A DNA stretch of 64,000 nucleotides, taken from contig NZ_CANMNP010000016.1 of assembly GCF_947499295.1 (NCBI RefSeq), forward strand, positions 1 through 64,000, given 5' to 3'. The position numbers and the translations under genes were made by a program. The stretch's first letter is position 1; every line of letters starts with the position of its first letter. The DNA comes from an uncultured Roseibium sp. (GTDB lineage Bacteria; Pseudomonadota; Alphaproteobacteria; Rhizobiales; Stappiaceae). The notes below the pieces were generated by a model that saw only the letters and a program-made list of their open reading frames with translations, ran no database searches and was not told the origin of the DNA. Below are positions 18,210 through 26,570 of this stretch, one piece after another.

Positions 18210-20078
18210 TTATCGCCTTGCGCAGAATACGTCCCTCAGTCCGGGTCTGGACCATGTCGCATTCTGAACCTGCCCCTTCAGGATATGCCCCTGCGATTCG
18301 AAATAGAACGTGTTCTGGCTGCCCTGTCGCTGCAACGTGACCGCTCCATAGCCCATCTCGGCAACCGTGGCGGACCGGCCATCGGGAGAGAACACAACGT
18401 TCAGGTCGATGCCGGCCGAGCACAGATAGTCGGCAACATTTGTGCGGGCCTGTTGCTGGAAGACGGGTTGATTGGCACCACCAACGTCTCCAGGAGGGAC
18501 TGGTCCTGCAGGCTGGCCATTGTTGAACTGGTCGTTCTGCAGACCCCCAGGCTGGCCAAGGCCACCCGGTTGGCCGAAGCCGCCCTGATTGCCGAAGCCG
18601 CCAGGCGTTACCGTGCTCGGCGGACCTGACACAACAACTTCACGATAAGGCGTTCTGGAGACATAAATTCCGCGACATTCACCACTTGCGCCTCGCACTG
18701 TCCAGGCGTGCGAGACATAGGTTTGCTGTTCCAGGATTTGTCCGGGTTCGAGGCGGGCATAGGGACGCTCTCCACCGCGATAGTCGACCCAGTGCACCTC
18801 AATGGGCTGACGGCTGGCATTCCGGAAGACGATTTGACCCGGCCGGACAGCCTCAACCGAGCGCAATCTGCCGAGTTCGCTGCAGGAAAGGTCGGACCCG
18901 GGCTCTTCTCCGGAAGGGCCAAATCCTTCGTCCGAGACAATCTGCTGTGGCAGAGCACAGGTGGCTACGAAGAGCCGCACCGGATTGGCGCTGCCTTTCA
19001 GAGAAACCCCATGAGTGGGCAGGCCCTCGACCGCAATCGTCAATTCAGACTGCTTGATCATGGCTTCCCAAAGCGGATCGGTCATCTCGATATTGACTTC
19101 AGGAAGGGAGACACCGGCCTCATTTGCCGCAGACGAACCGAAAGCATTGTAGGTGCCCTGGAAGTCGCCGGCAGTAATTCGTACCGCTTGAGGCATGCCT
19201 TCGAGAAGACCTGCAGGAGCCTGCTGAAATGTGATCTTGGCAAATCCGGATTGAGAAGTGCAATCGGCTCTGAAATCCCTGTCATCGGTCTGCGGTATCG
19301 CATGCTGAAGGAAGGACGCCGATCCTGGCTGACTTCCAGGTTCGGCCAGCCATTGACGGTTTTCTGAAACAGTCACGAGAACGGGTTGCGAATTGCCGGA
19401 CCCATCTGAAAGGCTGTCACGGACAATGGTTTCCAGATCGCCTGGAACGGACGCCGTTTCCGTCCCGGTCGGATCAGGTGTCGAAATCGGCGTATCCACC
19501 TGTTCCAGCGGCTGCAGACCTTCCTGGTTCTCGGGCGGATTGATCTCGGTGATCGAGGATGATGGCGTCTGGTTGTTGTCGGCTTGAGGAGCGACTGCCG
19601 TCGTCTGTGTCTGTGTTTGCGTCTGACCGCTGTCGGTTCCAGACGTGTTGCCGCCGACTGGACCTGCTGCTGTCCCGGCGTTGGTGCCGACGACCCGCGC
19701 TGCCGCTCCAGGCTTGCCGTCGCTGGTTACGTCAACCACCACAGTGTTGCCGCTACAGATATTGGCGTCGCGATGAAGAACACGGCTGTTTTCAAGCGTT
19801 ACTTCAAGTTTGACATCGCAAGAGGGGCGGTTGGCATCGCCGCCTTGCGTATCGATGACAACACCTTGTTCGTCCCGGCTGATAATCGGCCGATACTTCT
19901 TGTTGACGGTGATAGAGCGAATGCCGGGTTCAGCCGGTTCCACATTGATGCGCAGAGTTTCGGGTACCGATTGCGCAAAAGCGCCGCCACCAGCGCCAAG
20001 GAACGCCAGACTGCAGGCCGCCAGCAGGCCGGATTTCAACACAGGGGAATAACGTACGTAAGCAGCTGCAAGCCGCAT
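18210..20078 (-). CDS. Exported protein with VHL-beta-like and MliC-like domains
   Basis: A 622-residue exported protein. Residues 1-36 are a signal peptide (cleavage after AFA). Residues 130-230 are Thr/Gln/Pro-rich linker. Residues 405-475 match the VHL beta domain: LRSVEAVRPGQIVFRNASRQ, HWVDYRGGERPYARL, SHAWTVRG. Residues 491-530 form a Gly/Phe/Pro repeat (GGFGQPGGLGQPGGL). Residues 549-620 resemble the MliC lysozyme-inhibitor fold, with a likely disulfide between Cys552 and Cys619. GGAGATCGCTC precedes the ATG. The domain calls are pattern matches; the role is unknown but must be outside the cytoplasm. It lies between the chemoreceptor gene and regA. Confidence 0.82.
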   Translation of the reverse strand: MRLAAAYVRYSPVLKSGLLAACSLAFLGAGGGAFAQSVPETLRINVEPAEPGIRSITVNKKYRPIISRDEQGVVIDTQGGDANRPSCDVKLEVTLENSRVLHRDANICSGNTVVVDVTSDGKPGAAARVVGTNAGTAAGPVGGNTSGTDSGQTQTQTQTTAVAPQADNNQTPSSSITEINPPENQEGLQPLEQVDTPISTPDPTGTETASVPGDLETIVRDSLSDGSGNSQPVLVTVSENRQWLAEPGSQPGSASFLQHAIPQTDDRDFRADCTSQSGFAKITFQQAPAGLLEGMPQAVRITAGDFQGTYNAFGSSAANEAGVSLPEVNIEMTDPLWEAMIKQSELTIAVEGLPTHGVSLKGSANPVRLFVATCALPQQIVSDEGFGPSGEEPGSDLSCSELGRLRSVEAVRPGQIVFRNASRQPIEVHWVDYRGGERPYARLEPGQILEQQTYVSHAWTVRGASGECRGIYVSRTPYREVVVSGPPSTVTPGGFGNQGGFGQPGGLGQPGGLQNDQFNNGQPAGPVPPGDVGGANQPVFQQQARTNVADYLCSAGIDLNVVFSPDGRSATVAEMGYGAVTLQRQGSQNTFYFESQGHILKGQVQNATWSRPGLRDVFCARR

Positions 20079-20178
20079 GAGCGATCTCCATTGGAGCGCA
20101 GGAATACCACCAAGTGGAGTTACTTAGGCAAAGTGGCAGCGAAAGGGCAACCCTGCAAACGGCGAAACTCCCGGTTTC

Positions 20179-20736
20179 TCACCGGGGAGCGCGCTTGGCG
20201 AGGATGCGTTGCAGCGTTCGACGATGCATGTTGAGCCGCCGCGCCGTCTCTGAAACATTCCGGTCGCACAGCTCATAGACACGCTGGATATGTTCCCAGC
20301 GAACCCGGTCTGCCGACATCGGATTTTCCGGCGGTTCGGCCTTCTCTTCCGGTTTGCGCGCGAGCGCTGCGACAATATCGTCCGGATCAGCCGGCTTTGC
20401 CAGGTAGTCGATCGCACCCAATTTGACCGCCGTAACAGCTGTCGCAATGTTGCCGTAGCCGGTCAGTACGATTGCCCGTGAATCGGGCCGTTTCTGGCGA
20501 ATCTGCTGGATCACGTCGAGACCATTGCCATCTTCAAGGCGCATGTCGACGATGGCAAAGGCGGGTGCGTTGCGGGTGATCTTGGCCGCTGCATCCTGAA
20601 CACTGTCTGCGGTTTCAGGAACAAAGCCCCGCTTTTCCATTGCGCGGGCAAGGCGTTGCTGGAAAGGCTTGTCGTCATCAACGATGAGGAGGGTCTTGTC
20701 CTCCGAGGTATTCATGGCAGTAATCGAGTCCGTCAT
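20179..20736 (-). CDS. regA: Redox response regulator RegA/ActR/PrrA
   Basis: A 185-residue response regulator. The receiver domain has the acidic pocket LLIVDDD, phospho-acceptor Asp64 (IVDMRLEDG) and the conserved Lys in YLAKPADPDD. The Fis-type HTH end (LCDRNVSETARRLNMHRRTL, then QRILAKRAPR) is the nearly invariant RegA signature. With the RegB-like kinase gene just upstream it forms the global redox system that, in known members, controls respiration, nitrogen and carbon fixation, or acid tolerance. Which targets it has here cannot be seen. The gap to regB is 76 bases. Confidence 0.93.
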   Translation of the reverse strand: MTDSITAMNTSEDKTLLIVDDDKPFQQRLARAMEKRGFVPETADSVQDAAAKITRNAPAFAIVDMRLEDGNGLDVIQQIRQKRPDSRAIVLTGYGNIATAVTAVKLGAIDYLAKPADPDDIVAALARKPEEKAEPPENPMSADRVRWEHIQRVYELCDRNVSETARRLNMHRRTLQRILAKRAPR

Positions 20737-20812
20737 TTCGCGTTACCGTTTTTATTCTTTATGACATGTTGCAGAGGTTGGATTTGGCAATATCGTCAAC
20801 CGTCTGTTTCCG

Positions 20813-22159
20813 TCAGTTATTGTCGTTATGGGGTGAAAATGACGTTTCGTCCACTCTGTCTTCTGATTCAAAGACCACGCGCGGCCAACTGACACGTATG
20901 TGCGCGCCTCTCGCCGGTGGTGGCAAATTTTCCAGATGCAATTTTGCACCCGTGCGTTCCAGCAGTGTTTTGGCAATGAAAAAGCCAAGTCCGAGTCCAC
21001 CACCAGTCCCTGCTTGATGGGCCTTGTTGCCTCTGACCGTAACATACGGATCACCGATCTTGCCCAGGATGTCCAACGAAAAGCCGGGGCCGTCGTCCTT
21101 GATGGAAATAAACAATGTGGTGTCGTCCCAGTTCGCTGAGACATCGACCCGGTCTTTGGCAAAATCAACCGCATTTTCCAGAAGGTTGCCAAGGCCGTAC
21201 CGAATGGCGGCGTTGCGCGTTCCAATCGGTTCGCTGCCATCGCCCTGGTGAGTTGAATGGATGGCAACTCCCATCCCGCGGTGTGGATCGATAACGTCTT
21301 CCAGAAGCTGCGAGACCGGAATCCGCTGATAGGTCCTGTCTTCGTCGCTGGAAAGGCTTGTCAGCTGTTGAAGAATTCCGCGGCACCTTTCGGCTTGCGA
21401 GCGGATCAGCGCCACATCTTCGCCGCGGGTATCCCCACTTTCGAATTCGTCCGTCAGCTCCTTGGCCGCCAGATAGATGGTTGCTAGCGGTGTCCCGAGT
21501 TCATGAGCTGCCGCCGTTGCCAGACCATCAAGCGCATTCAGGTGCTGCTCGCGCGCAAGCACCAGTTCGGTTGCTGCAAGCGCGTCTGCCAATTGCCGGG
21601 CCTCCTCGGCCACCCGGAAGGCATAAATCGCCATGAAGCCAAGTGTTGAAACAAGCGCGATCCAGAGACCAATGGAATAGACAACCGGCAAGTCGAACTC
21701 AGCCCCGACCGGCCAGGGCAACGGCAGATGAAAGACCGCAAGTATCGTTGCGCTGGCAGTGGCCAGTATTCCGAGCAAAAACGTATAACGTGCGGACAGT
21801 CCCGTGGCCGACACCATCACCGGCGCCATCAGCAAAAACGCAAATGGATTGCCAAGGCCACCGGTCAAGAAAAGCAGCCCGCTCATTTGCAGTATGTCAT
21901 AGGCGAGCTGCATCGTCGCCGCCCGTTCCGACAGACGTGTTACGGCAGGTGAGCGGATCCTCAAGAAAATGTTGAGCCAGGCAGATAGAGCCACCATGGC
22001 AAAAGCCGGTCCGATGGGAAGCGGATAGGCAAGACCCACATGCACCACCAGCAGCGCAGCTGTCTGGCCACCTACCGCCAGCCAGCGCAGACGTACCAGG
22101 GTATCAAGCTTCAATCGCCTGTGAGGCAGGGTAATATTTGAGGTCAGTGAGTCAGGCAT
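20813..22159 (-). CDS. regB: Redox sensor histidine kinase RegB/ActS/PrrB
   Basis: A 448-residue membrane kinase when started at the ATG at 22159 (MPDSLTSNITLPHRR); the open frame continues upstream without a good start. It has about six membrane helices in the first 190 residues, containing the quinone-binding heptapeptide GGLGNPF (about 100-106). The H-box AAAHELGTPLATIYL holds His219. The redox-active cysteine of the family is present in AERCRGIL (Cys259). The ATPase motifs are NLLENAVDFA, DDGPGFS and GGGLGLGFFIAKTLL. It would sense quinone and thiol redox state and phosphorylate RegA. It diverges from secB. Confidence 0.93.
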   Translation of the reverse strand: MPDSLTSNITLPHRRLKLDTLVRLRWLAVGGQTAALLVVHVGLAYPLPIGPAFAMVALSAWLNIFLRIRSPAVTRLSERAATMQLAYDILQMSGLLFLTGGLGNPFAFLLMAPVMVSATGLSARYTFLLGILATASATILAVFHLPLPWPVGAEFDLPVVYSIGLWIALVSTLGFMAIYAFRVAEEARQLADALAATELVLAREQHLNALDGLATAAAHELGTPLATIYLAAKELTDEFESGDTRGEDVALIRSQAERCRGILQQLTSLSSDEDRTYQRIPVSQLLEDVIDPHRGMGVAIHSTHQGDGSEPIGTRNAAIRYGLGNLLENAVDFAKDRVDVSANWDDTTLFISIKDDGPGFSLDILGKIGDPYVTVRGNKAHQAGTGGGLGLGFFIAKTLLERTGAKLHLENLPPPARGAHIRVSWPRVVFESEDRVDETSFSPHNDNN

Positions 22160-22350
22160 GTCGGTTTCATTGGCGCAAAAGGTTCCTTCTTTTGAAGCGG
22201 TTTGACGCCTCTGGCAAGGCTGCGCCCTTGTGCCGAAGGGATCTAGATGGTAGCCCACCGCTAACAAGGTTGCCCGGGTCACGCGGACCGGCAGCCAGGC
22301 GGAGCGTTTTTGGGCTCTTCATTTCAGCACCGCGAGACGGAATTGACACG

Positions 22351-22860
22351 ATGACCGATATCAATGAAGGCGGCGCGCAGCCGCAGGCGGAAGGCGCCGC
22401 AGCACCGGGCATGCACATCCTTGGCCAGTACATCAAGGACCTGTCTTTCGAAAATCCGAATGCTCCGCGCTCGCTGACGCAAGGCGATCAGCCGAAACTC
22501 GACATCAATGTCAACGTTGGTGCCCAGCAAATGGGTGATGACCAGTTCGAAGTGATCCTGACACTGACAGCGAAAGCCGAGCGTCCGGACATGGTCATGT
22601 TCAACGTGGAACTTGTCTATTCTGGCTTGTTCAAGGTTACCGGTGTCCCGCAGGAACACATGCATCCTTTCATCATGATCGAATGCCCGCGCATGATTTT
22701 CCCATTTGCGCGCAACATCCTCTCCGAAGCAACCCGCAACGGCGGCTTCCCTCCGCTTATGCTCGACCCGATCGACTTTGCACAGCTCTATCGTCAGAAC
22801 ATGGCGCAGCAGGCCACAGCAAAGCAGGGCGAAGGTGAAGGCGAGCAGAAGCCGAACTGA
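22351..22860 (+). CDS. secB: Protein-export chaperone SecB
   Basis: A 169-residue tetrameric chaperone that keeps preproteins unfolded and hands them to SecA. The core reads MHILGQYIKDLSFENPNAP, INVNVGAQQMGDDQFEVIL and PRMIFPFARNILSEATRNGG. Long acidic/Gln-rich tails at both ends are common in alphaproteobacteria. The start ATG at 22351 begins MTDINEGG. It diverges from regB and ends in a strong terminator. Confidence 0.96.
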   Translation: MTDINEGGAQPQAEGAAAPGMHILGQYIKDLSFENPNAPRSLTQGDQPKLDINVNVGAQQMGDDQFEVILTLTAKAERPDMVMFNVELVYSGLFKVTGVPQEHMHPFIMIECPRMIFPFARNILSEATRNGGFPPLMLDPIDFAQLYRQNMAQQATAKQGEGEGEQKPN

Positions 22861-22885
22861 CCGTCGACTTTTCACAAAGAGTCTG

Positions 22886-22919
22886 AAAACCCGCGCAGCT
22901 TGGCTGGCGCGGGTTTTTT
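22886..22919 (+). terminator. secB rho-independent terminator
   Basis: AAAACCCGCGC (22886-22896) pairs with GCGCGGGTTTT (22907-22917) around a 10-base loop, and T-run follows to 22919. It stands 26 bases after the secB stop codon. Confidence 0.88.
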
Positions 22920-23080
22920 GTTGCTGGTCGCCGGAGAAACCTAATTTCCAATACTCATCGGCGTTGAACACCTTTCTCGTCTCAATCAAAAAATCAGCCG
23001 CGATTTGGACTTGACGATTACGTAAACGGCATGTTTCAAGGAGCCATGCGGCGCAAGCCGAACGAACATGGGAGACAAAA

Positions 23081-23362
23081 ATGTCCTTGGAGCAACTTAC
23101 CGAAGGTGTCCGCGAAAAAGTATCCAGCGGCGGCATTGAAGAAAGCGTCAAGTTCGATCTGGGTGATACCGGTCAGATTTTTCTTCAAGGTTCCGGCGTT
23201 TCCAACGAAGACGCCGAGGCCGACTGCACCATCAAGATGACCGCTGAGGATCTTGCTGACCTGCTGAGCGGCGAGCTTGACCCGACGGCTGCATTCATGG
23301 GCGGAAAAATGCAGGTTGAAGGCGATATGAGTGTCGCCATGAAGCTTGGCAGTATCGTGTAA
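23081..23362 (+). CDS. SCP2 sterol-binding domain protein
   Basis: A 93-residue single-domain SCP2-like protein. The pattern VKFDLGDTGQIFLQG, then DCTIKMTAEDLADLLSGELD and PTAAFMGGKMQVEGDMSVAM is the hallmark of the family, which binds lipids or acyl chains in a hydrophobic tunnel. GGGAGACAAAA precedes the ATG. It is monocistronic, after secB, and the physiological ligand is unknown. Confidence 0.9.
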   Translation: MSLEQLTEGVREKVSSGGIEESVKFDLGDTGQIFLQGSGVSNEDAEADCTIKMTAEDLADLLSGELDPTAAFMGGKMQVEGDMSVAMKLGSIV

Positions 23363-23393
23363 AGGCGCCTGCCTGATTGATACCCAGGTTCAA

Positions 23394-23417
23394 TTGCCGG
23401 TCCAGGTGGACCGGCAA
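23394..23417. terminator. Hairpin between the convergent SCP2 and PPOX genes
   Basis: TTGCCGGTCC (23394-23403) and GGACCGGCAA (23408-23417) form a perfect 10-bp stem with a four-base loop. There is no real T-run on either side, so it may be an imperfect terminator or an mRNA 3' protecting hairpin. Confidence 0.5.
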
Positions 23418-23428
23418 ATCATCTGTGC

Positions 23429-24076
23429 CTACCAGAGCTCAAGCTCACCTTTTTCCTTCAGGGCCTCGAACCACTCATCAGGACGCATGGCGATTTTCGC
23501 ATGCTTCACCATGGCCTCGTTCATATCCGCAAGTCCGGCTGTGTCGGGCCATTTGTCCGGTTGCCACAGACCGGAGCGGAAGACGCACTTCGGACAATGC
23601 ATGAATGCGCTTTTGACGTGAACCAGCAAGGCGAGTGCCGGTCCGCGCCCATTGACCGCAAGTGTGTCCAGCAGATCAGCATCTTTGGTAATCTTGGCAA
23701 TGCCCCGCACCCTGAGCGTTTCACCACGCCCGGGAACAAAGAACAATAGTCCAATCCGCGGGTCCTCTAACAGATTGTGAAACGAATCCATGCGCCGGTT
23801 TCCAGGACGGTCCGGAATGGCCAGCAAACTTTCATTGATCACTTTGACGAAACCGGCCGGGTCGCCTTTAGGCGACAGATCGAGATGACCGGAAGGACTG
23901 GCCGTTGCGAGAAAACAGAACGGCGACCGCGATATGAACTCCCTGCAGATACTGTCCAAAGCCGGAATTTCCTAGTCCACTGCCTGAGGCATGGCTGGCT
24001 CCGAAACAGCTTCCAACTCATCCTCACTGGTAATGAAATTTCCAAATCCGGAAAAAGGATCGTCGCGTCTGGTCAT
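23429..24076 (-). pseudogene. PPOX-class FMN-dependent flavoprotein gene with in-frame amber codon
   Basis: The frame starts at an ATG at 24076 with a near-perfect ribosome binding site (GCGGAGGAAACC). It reads MTRRDDPFSGFGNFITSEDE and on to AMPQAVD, meets TAG (23974-23972), then continues in the same frame as EIPALDSICREFISRSPFCF to the end. Both parts fit one protein of about 215 residues of the pyridoxamine-phosphate-oxidase-like MSMEG_1061 group (TASPSGHLDLSPKGD, IPDRPGNRRMDSF, LLFFVPGRGETLRV, HCPKCVFRSGLW). Relatives usually have a lysine near this point, so AAG to TAG is a plausible single change. A TTG at 23959 could restart translation for a 176-residue product. It follows dctM after a terminator. 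Confidence 0.75.
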
Positions 24077-24139
24077 GGTTTCCTCCGCAAGCCTTCTAAA
24101 GACTATCGATCCACCCACTCTCATCGTCAACGTCGCGCA

Positions 24140-24175
24140 GTCCAAAAGCAAACGGCCGGAACGCGATTCCGGCCG
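24140..24175 (-). terminator. Terminator after the dctM gene
   Basis: CGGCCGGAA (24153-24161) and TTCCGGCCG (24167-24175) form a 9-bp stem with loop CGCGA. On the minus strand it is followed by TTTGCTTTTGG, a moderate U-rich tract. It would end the dctP-dctQ-dctM transcript. Confidence 0.65.
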
Positions 24176-24201
24176 CCTGCAATCATTTGCTTTCGTATCA
24201 C

Positions 24202-25800
24202 CTATTGCGTGATGATTTCCGGCCCCATCAATGTATAGGGCAACCAAGTTGAAAGTGCCGGGACATAGGTCACCAGAACCAGGAACAGAAGCAGGACCAG
24301 CACAAAGGGTGCTGCAGCCTTGACGACTTGAACCAGGCTCATCCCGGTGATACCGGATGTCACAAAGAGATTCAGTCCAATCGGCGGCGTAATCATGCCG
24401 ATCTCCATGTTGACCACCATCAGAATACCGAGGTGGATCGGATCCACACCCAGCTCCAGACCGATGGGAAACACGACTGGCGCCACGATCAGCAACAAAC
24501 CGGATGGCTCCATGAACTGCCCGCCGATCAGCAGGAGGATGTTGACTGCAATCAGGAAAGTGAACCAGTTGAAGCCGGCTTCAACCATCCAATCCGTGAT
24601 TACCTGCGGGATCTGCTCTGCCGTCAAAGTGTGCGCGAAAAGTAGCGCGTTGACGATGATGAACATCAGCATGATGGTCGTCTTGGCCGAGTCTGTCAGG
24701 ACTTTCTTGGTGTCCTTGTGGACCATGGCCGGCAGGAATTTCCAGGTGATGATCCCCAGATTTCGGCCCCAGACACGGCCTCCGGCGCCATAGGCTGCAG
24801 GAAGCGCGGCAGGTGCGATACCACCTCGAAGGACCGGATAAGCGAGCAAAGCTATGATCAGCACGATGGCGCTGTCCAAACCGAAGAATGCTCTTTCCGA
24901 GACGAGGGCGGCAATGCCGGACCAGACGAACATGGCAACGACCGAATAGGTAATGGCCTTGAAACCGGTCAGAGCCAACGGCCCGTCATTGTCTTGAATC
25001 CAGCCGATACCCGACAACGGGCCCATGTCACGGTACACAAACAGTGCGATCAGGCCGGCATAGACAGCTGCGACAGCAGCGGCCTCCGTCGGCGTGAAGA
25101 TGCCAAGATAAATTCCGCCGAGGATGATGACCATCAGGAACAGGCCTACGGCCGCCTCAGACAGCGCGCCCCAGATTTCCTTGAACCCAGGCCAGGGCTG
25201 CGCCGGCAGGTTCTTGATACGCGCCATGACGTAGATCGCGATCATCAGCATCAGACCGGCAATGATGCCAGGAATGACGCCGGCCAAGAACATGCGGCCA
25301 ACGGATACGTTTGTGGCCGCGGCATAAACAACCATCACGATGGAAGGCGGTATCAGAATGCCAAGCGTACCTGCGTTGGCAATCACACCGGCGGCAAATT
25401 CCTTGGTGTAGCCGGCCTGACGCATGCCCGCGATGGCAATGGTGCCGATGGCGACAACCGTTGCCGGCGACGACCCGGACAGGGCTGCGAATAGCATACA
25501 GGCAAAGACACCGGCAATTGCGAGACCGCCCCGAATGGAGCCGACTGTCGCGATTGAAAAGCGGATGATTCTGCGGGCGACACCGCCAGTCGACATGAAG
25601 CTGGATGCCAGAATGAAGAACGGAATGGCCAGAAGTGTGAAGTTTTGCGAGGCGTTGAAGAGCTGTACCGCCACGGAGCTCATGGAATCATGGCTGAACA
25701 AGGCGATGTAAAGAACGGCGGACAGGCCGAGCGAAACGGCAATCGGCACACCCAGAAACAGGAAGCCGAAGACGAATATGAAGAGAAATGCAGTTTCCAT
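24202..25800 (-). CDS. dctM: TRAP transporter large permease subunit
   Basis: A 532-residue, multi-helix permease of the DctM family, which couples sodium-driven uptake to a periplasmic binding protein. The signatures are LLAIPFFILASSFMSTGGVA, ALSGSSPATVVAIGTI, TLGILIPPSIVMVVYA, GIFTPTEAAAVAAVYA and GMITPPIGLNLFVTSG. It is about 100 residues longer than a typical DctM (about 430), because residues 258-359 form an insert with two extra hydrophobic segments. It begins six bases after dctQ. Binding-protein and regulator neighbours suggest a dicarboxylate or other organic acid substrate. Confidence 0.93.
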   Translation of the reverse strand: METAFLFIFVFGFLFLGVPIAVSLGLSAVLYIALFSHDSMSSVAVQLFNASQNFTLLAIPFFILASSFMSTGGVARRIIRFSIATVGSIRGGLAIAGVFACMLFAALSGSSPATVVAIGTIAIAGMRQAGYTKEFAAGVIANAGTLGILIPPSIVMVVYAAATNVSVGRMFLAGVIPGIIAGLMLMIAIYVMARIKNLPAQPWPGFKEIWGALSEAAVGLFLMVIILGGIYLGIFTPTEAAAVAAVYAGLIALFVYRDMGPLSGIGWIQDNDGPLALTGFKAITYSVVAMFVWSGIAALVSERAFFGLDSAIVLIIALLAYPVLRGGIAPAALPAAYGAGGRVWGRNLGIITWKFLPAMVHKDTKKVLTDSAKTTIMLMFIIVNALLFAHTLTAEQIPQVITDWMVEAGFNWFTFLIAVNILLLIGGQFMEPSGLLLIVAPVVFPIGLELGVDPIHLGILMVVNMEIGMITPPIGLNLFVTSGITGMSLVQVVKAAAPFVLVLLLFLVLVTYVPALSTWLPYTLMGPEIITQ

Positions 25801-25806
25801 CGGGCC

Positions 25807-26439
25807 TTAATCCTTCAAGACGTCTTTGTTTTCTGCCACCAGTTCTTCTGCTTCATGCGCAGCGATGATGGCGTCTTTTTTACCCATGAGAATGAGCACA
25901 AAGGCCTGCGCGGCACGGAAGGCCAGCAACAGGAGGCCAACAGGCAGAATGATGTACGGGATCCAGCGTGGAACGCGTTCCTTGACGTCGAACCACTCCT
26001 GGATGAAGACCGGCCATTTCAGGTCCTCCATACCGATTGGAAGCTTGTAGAACTTGGCAACGTACGCGTAGGCGCCACCTGAGGAACCCTTGTTTTCCAG
26101 GCCAAGTATTGCGCCGAACCAGGTCGCATCAAAGAGGAGTATCGCGTACAGAACGGTGAGGGCGGCACCAAGCAGGGCAGCCAGCCGGAACATGGGTTTC
26201 GGCAGAAGATTGATCACCGCGTCAACGCCCAGATGCGCACCGATCTTGATGCCATAGCTCATGCCGAACAGGATCAGCCAGGCAAAAAGGACACGGGTGA
26301 ATTCCAGCGCACCGCCCCAGCCGGAGTTGAACCCGTAACGGGCCACCACCTGAGTGAAGGTTACAATGGTCATCAACGCCAATATCAAGGCGATGATGTT
26401 TTCCTCCAAGGAATCGACGAACCGTCCGACACGGGACAT
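25807..26439 (-). CDS. dctQ: TRAP transporter small permease subunit
   Basis: A 210-residue small membrane subunit with four hydrophobic segments. The start MSRVGRFVDSLEENIIALIL and the FTQVVARYGFNSG and GMSYGIKIGAHLGVDAV regions are family signatures. A loop of about 50 residues between the third and fourth helices (YVAKFYKLPIGMEDLKWPVF) is longer than usual. It lies between dctP and dctM and is separated from dctP by 131 bases with a hairpin. Confidence 0.92.
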   Translation of the reverse strand: MSRVGRFVDSLEENIIALILALMTIVTFTQVVARYGFNSGWGGALEFTRVLFAWLILFGMSYGIKIGAHLGVDAVINLLPKPMFRLAALLGAALTVLYAILLFDATWFGAILGLENKGSSGGAYAYVAKFYKLPIGMEDLKWPVFIQEWFDVKERVPRWIPYIILPVGLLLLAFRAAQAFVLILMGKKDAIIAAHEAEELVAENKDVLKD

Positions 26440-26526
26440 GAAAGCCTCCCCATTGCCGGCGCGCTTTCGCCCCGGCTTCGCACCTCATAGGGCGCAGCAA
26501 GATGAATTGAATGATTTTGTATTGGA

Positions 26527-26553
26527 GGATGGGTCCGCAGTGCGGACCCATCC
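26527..26553 (-). repeat. Intergenic stem-loop between dctP and dctQ
   Basis: GGATGGGTCCGC (26527-26538) and GCGGACCCATCC (26542-26553) form a perfect 12-bp stem with a three-base loop, just after the dctP stop. No U-run follows on the minus strand. Such hairpins after binding-protein genes often block 3' exonucleases and raise the level of the binding protein over the permease; that role is inferred. Confidence 0.7.
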
Positions 26554-26570
26554 ATTCAGACCCGATGGTC

